The notes beneath the pieces are model-generated. The model saw only the letters and a program-made list of their open reading frames with translations, was not told the origin of the DNA and did no database searches. The translations under genes and the position numbers were made by a program. From Carya illinoinensis (lineage: Eukaryota > Streptophyta > Magnoliopsida > Fagales > Juglandaceae): a stretch of DNA of 64,000 nucleotides. Of this stretch, positions 55,644 to 64,000 are shown in pieces. Each line of letters begins with the position of its first letter. Position 1 is the stretch's first letter. Location of the stretch: NCBI RefSeq assembly GCF_018687715.1, contig NC_056762.1:39450864-39514863 (forward strand). Direction: 5' to 3'.

Positions 55644-58378
55644 ATGAGATGCAATGCGTGTTGGCGAGAGCTGGAAGGGCGAGCGATTTCCACCACATGT
55701 GGTCACCTTCTGTGTATCCAAGCTTAAAGAAAATTTTCCTTTTGGCTTTTCTTCTTTTTAGTTCAGTAAACTGTAAACTGCGTCAGTTGGTGCTTTTGCA
55801 TAAATTTTCCTTTAACAGCGAAAAAGGCACGGATGATGCTAGCAAGATCCTCGGTAACGATGGAGCATGTCCCATTTGTGACCAAGTGCTCTCTAAGAGG
55901 TAATAGGTTTTTTACGTGGTTTGAATATTTATTTTCTTGAGTCAATTGCCTACATGTGCTGGAGCGTACACGTAGAATCGAACATAAGAAAATGTGATTC
56001 TAGATTTTTTTCCCCTTTCTCACTCTTTTGAGGAATTCTATGGAAACCGAGACAAGATGCCGCAATATCATTATACCTGCAATATCTTTTAGGGTGTCTT
56101 CCGCTCATTGTTAATTTTGTTCTTTCATTCCGACTTAAATACAACAATCTTAAATCTCACTTCCTCTTGTTCTGATTTTCAACTTGTCAGTCTTATGAAA
56201 CCTGTGGATATCAATCCAAATGATGAATGGATAAATGTAAGCAAGCATATCTTTGAAGTGCTATCTATGTTCAGCTATTCGATACTTTTTAGTTCTTTAT
56301 TCAATGAATTCCACCCATGCTCCCTACTATTGCCTTTCTTTTCCTACCACATGCTTATTGCTAATGTTTGCAACATATTCTGTTGCAGATGGCCATGGCT
56401 GGAATTTCTCCACAGATATGTATCCTTTGATCAGATTCCCCCCTGAATTAGACAGGGTAGTAACATAAATGTCAAAACATTTTGCATGTCACTCTTGCTG
56501 CATCACATTCAATTAAATGAGTCGTATATCTTGTAAATGTTGTTGGGGGCTTTCCCAAAAAAGAAGGAAATTTTGCTACTCATCATCCCCACACACTACA
56601 CACCAATATCCTTTTAAAAAAAATTGTTTTTAGTTTTATTCTTCTTAAACTAATTGAATTCTTCTACTCATCAACCATATACCACACATTTGGTAAGAGA
56701 AAAAAATAAAAAAAGTGTAGTGTATGGGAACGATGAATAGAATTTTTCAAAAAAAGAAATAGATGTTGTAAGAGGATATGTTGGCTACGCATCTTTCCTT
56801 GAACAAACTCAGTGATGAAGAGTGCATACAGAAGTGTGATGTTCTACATCGGGCAAAAGGAATTGGAAATGCAGTTCAAGATGAACAGAATAGTTGCTCA
56901 ATGCCGGCAGAAATGTGAAGCAATGCAAGAAAAGTTCACAGAAAAACTGGAGCAGGTGCATACCGCATACCAAAAAATGGCCAAGAGGTGCCAAATGATG
57001 GAGCAAGAGATTGAAAGTTTGTCAAAGGATAAGCAGGAGCTCCAGGAAAAGTTCTCAGAGAAATCCAGGTCAGCCTATATTATTGTCATATCTTTCGCCA
57101 CTGATACCAACTACTGATACTAAGGGGTTGTTTGGAAATAAAGATGTTTCATCTCCTTTTATTTTTATTTTTTAAGAGTTGGTTTTATCTCATTTCATTT
57201 TTTCTCAAAATGTTTCATTTCATTTCCTTCCCAAACATTACTTAAATACAAATACTTTTCAATTTTAAATATTCAACTTTTTTATCTAATTATTACCTAA
57301 TCATTACAACTTTCTTAAATTCCAAAATAAAATACAAAAAATATTCAACTTTTTCAAATCTCAAAACAAAAATTATCTTTTAATATTATTTTAACTTTAT
57401 TATATTTTTATTCAACTTTTTATCTCTCATTTCCCAAAATCTAATATAACATTTTAACTCAAATCATTTTATTATTATTTACTAACTATTTGACTACTAT
57501 TCACATATTCTTCATCTCATCTTATCTCATCCTCTAAGTATCCCCTAAATTTAACTGGTTTTCTTGGGCCTTTATACAATATGCTATTTCAATACCAGGC
57601 AGAAGAGAAAGCTAGATGAAATGTATGATCAATTGAGAAGTGAGTATGAGTCAACGAAACGATCGGCCATCCAGCCTGCTGGCAACTTTTATCCAAGAAA
57701 TGAACCGGATTTGTTCGCTAGCCCTGCTAACATATTGGATAACAGAGACGCCGTCAGAAAAGGTAATCTTTTGTTTTTTTTCTCTGGGTTTTTTTTTTAT
57801 TTTTTTTTATTTTTCAACATTAGCAGGAGACAGTTTAGGGCATCTATTGTCACCAAAAAAACAAATTTTCATTTCCCAAGCTTGCTTGAAATAGTTGGAA
57901 TGTATTGCTTTCCAATGCCATCATGAGACAGAACTTTAGTTTTTGTTTTTTTGGATGAGGCAGAACTTTAGTTGGTAACCCATTTTTGCTATATCTCTCC
58001 AAAAACTAGTTGACTTATTTCTAGCAGGTGGGCCGCTTTTCACTCCTGACACTCCAGGGCCTAGAGAGGATGTGTGGCCAGCGAGACAGAATAGCTCAAA
58101 CTCTGGTCCCTTCGATATCTCTGTTGGCTCACCAGCAAAACAACCAGCCATCCCAACTGATGCCGGTAACAGAAGGGTTAGTTCTCAAGCTGTTTTTGGA
58201 GCTGGAGCAAGTAACCCCTCAACGACTTTGAGGAACTTGATACTCTCCCCAATTAAGAGGCCTCAGCTCTCTCGTAACCGCCCTCACATGTTTACGTAAG
58301 TCCCTAACTTAATTCTGCCAAAGTTCCGCTCTGCTACTTACTGGAATTTCATGAATTCTTTGTCTTTTCAGGTTTTAG
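55644..58378 (+). CDS. HEI10: HEI10, RING-type E3 ligase of meiotic crossovers (CCNB1IP1 homologue)
   Basis: Eight coding exons join in frame: 55644-55713, 55827-55899, 56191-56236, 56389-56419, 56813-57068, 57599-57762, 58028-58295 and 58372-58378, giving 304 aa, the same as Arabidopsis HEI10. The N-terminal RING has C3, C6, C19, H21, C24, C38 and C41 (MRCNACWRELEGRAISTTCG; GACPICDQVLSK). A coiled coil spans about residues 75-180 (MNRIVAQCRQKCEAMQEKF; EQVHTAYQKMAKRCQMMEQE). The tail has NSSNSGPFDIS, LRNLILSPIKR and ends RPHMFTF. HEI10 marks and stabilises class I crossover sites on meiotic chromosomes, in a dosage-sensitive way. The start codon has A at -3. The last exon holds only one sense codon and the stop. 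Intron 5 carries a complete MITE. No disablement. Confidence 0.95.
57124..57545. mobile_element. Complete MITE with TAA target duplication (family A), in HEI10 intron 5
   Basis: The left end GGGGTTGTTTGGAAA and the right end, read in reverse GGGGATACTTAGAGGATG, are inverted. TAA lies on both sides (57121-57123, 57546-57548). Internal 'caactttttcaaatctcaaa' and 'ctttatctctcatttcccaa' stretches match the copy at 5464-5873. It sits between splice sites without altering them. Confidence 0.88.
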
Positions 58379-59189
58379 GCCTGAAGTTAAGGGTTTTCCA
58401 TTTGACAGATTTGGGGATGTTTGATACATTGTCCTCACTTCAACCCAAAAAGGAAAAAACACAAAAGGTTGATGTGAATCTCTGAAGGACCATGAACCAG
58501 AAGTCCTGTTGAAGTTCTGATCAGCCGAGTTTACATTTTTTGGGCGAATCAGCTGCCAATTAAGAATTACAAAGACAGAGAGTAGAAATACATGGAAATA
58601 TTATTGTAATTACCCATTGTTGGATGGTAGGAATCTGAAAGTTTACTGAGCCATCTTCTTACCAAGCCCTGCTAAAAGATAATATAAGATCACGTGTGTA
58701 AATAACTGATAATTACAATTCGCTTAGACTTCAAATATTTGGGAGAGTCTGCGCGCCAAATGGCAATGAGCCAATCTTAAGAAATCTACATTGCTGGGTT
58801 CCACTCGAGTGTTTTACAGGTTGTCAAAATCTTTGATCTCGATATTGAAATGACACATCCAAAGACACAAGTTTCTTCAACAGCATAAATGTATTCGATG
58901 TATTCGATTATTTCCCATATAGCCCAATCAGTAACAGGTGGCTCATGAACGCACAGAACTAAAAACTGAATGGGGCAACACCAAACGAAGAAGAAGAAGA
59001 AGAAGAAGAAGTAATGCTGTACACACGGCCTTGATATTTCTTGGAATTTCCATTGTGAATATGGAAACTTAACACCAGTAAACGCTATACATTTGCAGAA
59101 GAAAAATAAGATATATATATATATATATTTGTTTCTAAGCAAGCATGCATATATATATATATATATATATTAAAAATTGAATTACAAAT
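58379..59189. other. HEI10 3' flank with microsatellites
   Basis: No exon is seen. The first part should be the HEI10 3' UTR. A (GAA)8 run lies at 58987-59011 and AT runs at about 59110-59128 and 59148-59170. Confidence 0.6.
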
Positions 59190-59945
59190 ATATTAAGGAG
59201 GATCCTTTCCACCGTCAATAAACAAAATATTAGAAGGAATAATATATACTAGAATGCTACCAAACAAAGAGTTTGTAGCTGCCCATTGCACAACTGAGTG
59301 TGCAAGTCGATTTTGTGATTGATTAATTTTGTTATAGCTCCATTCAGGGTGAAAGTGCAAAGAATATGCAATATCATCTGAGATGGTGGAAATTTGCCAA
59401 ACCACTTCCAATTTGGAGATAGAAGAGATAACCGACTGGGAGTCCCCAACTATAGTGGTTGAAGGAGAGTTGATAGATTCTGCTATTTTGAAAGCCACTT
59501 TTGCCGCAAGATCTTCTGCCAACACTGAGATAGTAGTGGGGTTTTCCTCTATCCAGATTAGAATGACTTCCCCTTTCGAATTTCTGCTTACTGCCGAGGC
59601 CAGAGAGAAAGAGTTTCTAACCGCTGCATCAAAAGATATACAGATTTGGTTTGGAGTGGGATTCTTCCATTTCTCCTCCAATTTGATGCTTTTCTTTTTT
59701 CCCTAGGCCTATAGATTTTCTTGATAAGAGAAATTTAGCTGTTGTGATAACTTTTGGGGAGATAAATATCTATGGTTGTGAACCAATTCATTTCAAAGCC
59801 TCCAAATAAAATCTAAAAACAAGCCTGCAAAAACTTGGAAAGTATGTTCTTCTTGTGAGGTTAGACCCATTTTTGCATTGGGTTTAAGATGAAATCTAGC
59901 CAATCCTTCATTGAAGTTAAACCAAAGGAAGTGAGATTCAGTGGC
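59190..59945 (-). mobile_element. LINE RNase H-domain fragment
   Basis: A frame at 59681-59193 encodes an RNase H-like (RVT_3) domain: ICISFDAAV, SRNSKGEVILIW, AEDLAAKVAFKIAE, TTIVGDSQSVISS and QNRLAHSVVQWAATN, with the first and third acidic positions (D in SFDAA, D in VGDSQ) kept. Upstream on the minus strand (to 59945) further LINE C-terminal sequence is broken by stops. The LTR retrotransposon begins exactly at 59946, so it probably interrupted this LINE. Confidence 0.78.
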
Positions 59946-61384
59946 TGTGACGACCCGCTTTTGAGTGTATTTTCGCTGAAATGGTTGTTTTTATTTTAAT
60001 TAATATATTAGTTTATTATTTTAATTTACATGCGTTTTAAAATTGGTTTTTAATTTACTTGATGTTGTGTTTTATTTCTTTTAATTGTTTTGTGGTTTTT
60101 AATCTCTTTTCGGCGGTTTGTTTTGTTTTCCCGGAGTGAGGATTGAACCTCATTTTTTTTCACATCTTTTTCCTTTTTCCTTTTTCTCTTTCCTTTTTCT
60201 TCTTCTTTCTTTTTTTTTCTTTTTTCTTTTTCTTCTCCTGCTTTTCTTCCCGTGCGTCGACCCCTCCCCCCTGTGCGTTTTTCTCTCATTTATCCATCCC
60301 GTCGCTGCCCCTTTGACCGGCCGGTTCTCCGCCGTCCGGCCACCGTTTGATGCACCGTCACCACCATTCTCTTCCCCTTCCACCATAGATCATCCTCACC
60401 AATTTTCAGAGCCATTGGACCAGCCGTTAGCTTTCGAGAGCCGCCGGAAGTCGTTGCACCTGCTCTGTTTTTGCCCCTGTCGCCGGAATCTTCTTCAGCC
60501 CAGACCGCCGCCGTCCGGCCACCGTTTGGCTCGCCGCCAGTCTCGTTCGAACCCCCTCCCTCCGGCACACCTTCCCACCAAATATCTCCCACATCCGGCC
60601 GACCGTTTGGCCGGAAAAGCCCTTTGAAGCCACACGGTTTTTCACCGATTCCGGCGCCGTCGCACCACCTCCGACCACCATCTCTTCACAGCTTCTTCCC
60701 CTACCTCTTGCCGACCTAACCCACCTAATTTCGGCCCCGATCCGTTGCCGGAGTAGCTCCCACGAGCTCATCTCCGTTCAGCCCCTTTTTGGCCTTCGAC
60801 CGCCGTTTCCACCACCAACCACGGCCAAAACTCGTTTCCTTTAGCTTCATAAATATCTCAAGACCCTTCCCTATCAATCCCGAGCTTTGGTTTGTCCTCG
60901 TTCGAAAGTGGGTAATTTATTACCCACGGCAACAGTGTAAATTACACTGTTACGTTGCTTTTCCTCCGCCGTTTGCAACGCCGCTTGTTTTCTAAAATTG
61001 CCATATAGCGCTGTAAGTATTTTCCAAACCCTATTTTCAGATTTAAATATATATTGCTCATTCAATTATTTACTGTTGTTGGTTGTTGATTCCGGACTGA
61101 GTCCGAGGAGTTTCGGGGGTCGGATGGATGGAGGACGGAGTTGCCTGTTTATTTGATTTATGATTGTTGGATTATTTTATTATGCATTGTTATGGCATTA
61201 CATGGTGCATGCACGTGTGTTTGTGGATTTATGTGAAAAGCCTGTGTATTGGCGTAAGTGTATTGCGGGTGCGTGTGTATCACGAGCCCAAGCCGGGATG
61301 GGTTATTATCTCGGTGGAGCTCCTCTGGTCACTCGGGAGCGGAATAAACTAAGTGATGTCCCCTGAGTTGTCGAGAGCGATGAC

Positions 61385-61540
61385 GGGAGCGGGGCTAGGG
61401 GATGCTTGGCTACGAACGCGCCAGGCGCGGAACCGGGCATCGCCCTACTCACCGACTTCGTGGCCCTTCGCTGGCGAGGGCTAGAGGATGCTTGGCTACG
61501 AACGCGCGGGGCGCGGAACTGGGCATCGCTCGTTAGGTGT
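61385..61540. repeat. Tandem repeat in the LTR, two units of about 97 bp
   Basis: 'gatgcttggctacgaacgcg' followed by 'ggcgcggaac(c/t)gggcatcg' occurs twice, separated by 'ctactcaccgacttcgtggc'. Confidence 0.85.
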
Positions 61541-61654
61541 CACATGCGTGGTGGTACTCTACGGTGTGACACTGGAGCCAGGGTGTGCGGATGACCCCTA
61601 GGGGAGGTCATGGTGTATACGGTTAAAATTGGATAATGGTTTGTGAGGCCAAAT

Positions 61655-61815
61655 GGGACTTTTGGCGTGGGCCAGATGGACTTCTGGCGAGATATTGGGC
61701 CGGATGGACTTCTGGCGAGATATTGGGCCAAATGGACTTTTGGCGGCCAAATGTGATTTTTGGCGTGTTTTTCGGAAATGATATGTTTTTGGGCCAAATG
61801 GGATTTTTGACGTGT
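61655..61815. repeat. Minisatellite in the LTR, about 28-bp units
   Basis: 'gggcc(a/g)(g/a)atggacttctggcg' plus 'agatatt' recurs about five times with decay into 'gggccaaatgggatttttg'. Confidence 0.85.
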
Positions 61816-62279
61816 GTGGACAAAAAATTATGTTTTATGGGCTTTGTGCATTGGGCATGTTTCATGCATATTGTTTGAGTCCTATGTGTTTTTATCTGGT
61901 AGCGTTTGAGTTTACTTACCTGCGGAACCATTTGTGGTTCCGTAGCTTTTGGTGCAGGTGATGAGGATGAGGAGGAGGAGGCTGAGCCAGAGTTTGCGGC
62001 TCCGCCGGGTTGCTGATGATATGTTTTATATTTGTTTAAAACTGTATTTGGATTTTTGTAATATTTTATTTACGTATGTTTTAAACAGCTTGTATTACAT
62101 TAAGAAAAAAATTCTGGTACTTAGTTATATGACTTTCGTTATCTGCTGCGTTTCCTTTTGCACATTTGTTGCCTTTGCACACACTTGGCACCCGTCGATG
62201 GGATGGTGACCCGGGTTGTCACCATCCGGACGTCTCGATTTCCCCGTGTTCGGGCGTGGGGATTTGGGGGCGTCACAGA

Positions 62280-62291
62280 TGGTATCAGAGC
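62280..62291 (+). other. Primer-binding site for initiator-Met tRNA
   Basis: TGGTATCAGAGC is complementary to the 3' end of plant initiator-Met tRNA and lies 2 bp after the LTR end, where minus-strand DNA synthesis starts. Confidence 0.93.
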
Positions 62292-64000
62292 GGTTCGGCT
62301 CTGGGTAAAACCATGCGTCCCATAGGTGGAGTACCAGAAAGTTTTAAAAGCTGGTGTTAAAATTATTTTAATTTATTTAAGTTGAATTGTTTTTCTTTAT
62401 TTGATTCGATTTTATCTGATTTGAATTTATTTTATTTAATTCCATTTGATTTGGTTTGGTTTGATTTGATTTTATTTGAATTGCAAGGATGTTGTTTATT
62501 TGTTTTATTTATTTTGTTTTAAGTTGTTTTGTTTTGTTTTGTCCGGAGTTAAAGTGGGATTGAGGATTGTGCTATGGCAGGAGGACGGTACTATTGAGAA
62601 TGTCGTTGATAAACTTAGTGAAGTAGGGTTGAATTTTATAAAGGTGGGTTACTTTCATAATATTGTGGCTAGAAGGGAACGAAATGGATCAGGCAATTTC
62701 TTGGGAGTAGGAATGTAAGTTGCAACTAAGGAGGGGAGTTAGCTTTAAGTCGCTTAAGATGGTTGAGGTCTTAGGTTTTGTAGAATTTATGTAATGAAGC
62801 TATAGAATAGGAGAGTGTAGGTTCAACGAACTTTAAGGATTGGTTTAAGATAATTTTATCTAAGGTTTGAGGCCTTGTAGATTTTAGGAAATAAGATTTT
62901 GGTAATTAAGGTTTTAGGTTCGACAAGCTTTGGGGGAAATAATTAAATTTCAAGTTTTGAATTTCGCTGATTCGGATGAGCAATTTGGTGGCAATTGGGG
63001 CTTTAGATTTTACAAGCTTTTAAGGTGAATGATTTGGATTAAAATCACCAATCTTGAGAATTTTAGAAAATGATTTATTATCTATTAATGTTTTAGAATT
63101 TGAAAGATTTGGGAGTCGATTGTTCTATTATGGGATGTAAGTTCCTTGATCTTAGAAGTTCCGGAAGATGATTCTTATTTGATTAAAGGTTTTAGAATTG
63201 CAGAGTTGAAGGACCAATTTATAATAAGAGTTGAGTTCTTAATTTTACAGACTTGGGGTGCTAGCTTGATCCACTCTGGAGAGTGATTAGTTTGCAACCA
63301 TTAAAATGGGGTTGATCAGAGTTTAGTTAATAATATGAAATTTTTCTGGGGTACATTTCTTTGAGAATGGAAGGTAATGATTTAGCTCATATACTTCTTT
63401 GAGGATTGTAGATATTGACTTAGTTCAGAAAATGACTATTGTTAACTCGAGGTTGTAGTAATCGATTTTAGGAAATGATTTTTGTCGGTTCGGAAGATAT
63501 AGATCCATTGAGGTTTTGGAAGCAATAGTTTAATTGTTGGCATTGAATTCGATTGAAGTTGAGACCTTATGTTCTTGAGACTTTTGGGAACGGATTATTA
63601 GCAGGTTTAAGGTCATTTTCAGTACAAAGTTTTGAGCGATAACTATTTGCTGATGTTAAGGGTATAAGTTAAGCAGATATAGGAATGATTCATGTTGATT
63701 TGCGGATATAAGTCCAGATGATGGAAATAGTAGTAATGGATTACTTGTACGTTGGAATGACTATTGGTTTCGGCTAAGGACGTATGAGATTGACACGTGA
63801 TAGTGGTGAATCGATTGGAGCGTTCAGTCGAAGCGTGTTACTCAATGGAATGTGGGTTGGCAATAATTGTTATAGCTCGAGGTTATAGTGACAAGTTTTA
63901 AGATTGATTCATACCGAGTTGAGGATAATAGATGATGCAGGTTTTGAGAAATGAAATTTTGTTTATTTTGGAGGATAAGGTACGGATGTTGGAAATGGAA
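62292..64000 (+). mobile_element. Internal region of the LTR retrotransposon, start only
   Basis: I see no gag or pol in these 1.7 kb: all frames are broken by frequent stops. It may be a long leader or a decayed or non-coding (LARD-like) interior. The element continues past the window. Phrases such as 'ggttttag' and 'ttttagaa' recur with irregular spacing. Confidence 0.75.

Larger units (their letters stand above)
59946..62277 (+). mobile_element. 5' LTR of an LTR retrotransposon
   Basis: The LTR starts TGTGACGACCCGC and ends GGGGGCGTCACA; the tips TGTGACG / CGTCACA are inverted. It is 2,332 bp and is followed two bases later by an initiator-Met primer-binding site, which fixes the right edge. 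It has a pyrimidine-rich stretch (60150-60240), a CpG-rich stretch (60290-60800) with GCCGTCCGGCCACCGTTT twice, and two tandem repeat blocks. Frames of up to 169 codons here are compositional, not genes. Length and primer type suggest Ty3/gypsy. Confidence 0.9.

Noticed and set aside
60118..60780. Pro-rich frames of up to 169 codons on both strands
   Set aside because: They lie within the LTR, arise from C-rich and CT-rich composition, occur in overlapping frames on both strands and match no domain.

Overview
The window is nuclear DNA of a flowering plant. It has spliced genes with GT-AG introns, plant-only gene families (FLX-like, BBX, FAR1-related, VTE6), plant LINEs, SINEs and MITEs, and 2-3 kb LTRs with an initiator-Met tRNA primer-binding site. 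The abundant MITEs with 'catctcatctcat' and 'cactactattcac' motifs, and LINE tails ending in 'gggctatgcc...acttatcaaaaaa', resemble what I know from Fagales, probably Juglandaceae (walnut or pecan). That assignment rests on memory and is moderate in confidence.

Layout. 1-4.5 kb: degenerate LINEs and a broken MITE. 4.5-10.1 kb: non-coding DNA with MITEs, an old tandem duplication and several tiny LINE-tail insertions. 10.1-11.9 kb (-): intact FLX-LIKE 1. 13.5 kb: SINE with target duplication. 15.2-16.4 kb (-): intron-containing pseudogene of plastid ribosomal protein L13, with a Mutator-like element (9-bp target duplication) just upstream. 21.8-25.0 kb (+): FAR1-related (MULE transposase-derived) pseudogene. 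26.8-27.3 kb (-): GRF zinc-finger gene with one premature stop, tail-to-tail with the FAR1 pseudogene. 28.0-28.5 kb (+): clathrin heavy chain exon fragment. 30.3-34.7 kb (+): VTE6 (phytyl-phosphate kinase) in five exons. 36.6-37.9 kb (+): intronless WD40 gene RID3. 39.3-53.5 kb (-): a BBX22-type double B-box gene whose three exons total 888 bp but span 14.2 kb, because its two introns hold LINEs, a solo LTR and a hAT remnant. 55.6-58.4 kb (+): HEI10, the meiotic crossover RING protein, head-to-head with BBX22. 59.2-59.9 kb (-): LINE RNase H fragment. 59.9-64 kb: 5' LTR, primer-binding site and start of the internal region of an LTR retrotransposon that runs off the window.

The host genes do not form a pathway: FLXL1 (flowering and chromatin), VTE6 (tocopherol and phylloquinone side chain), RID3 (rRNA processing and root initiation), BBX22 (light signalling) and HEI10 (meiosis) are ordinary neighbours. 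The more interesting biology is the transposon record: a dated nesting series inside BBX22 introns, LINE-tail insertions of 15-32 bp flanked by target duplications, a solo LTR with perfect 5-bp duplication, a FAR1/GRF gene pair that may be the remains of one two-gene MULE, and a VTE6 reading frame that continues upstream of its first ATG without a start codon.
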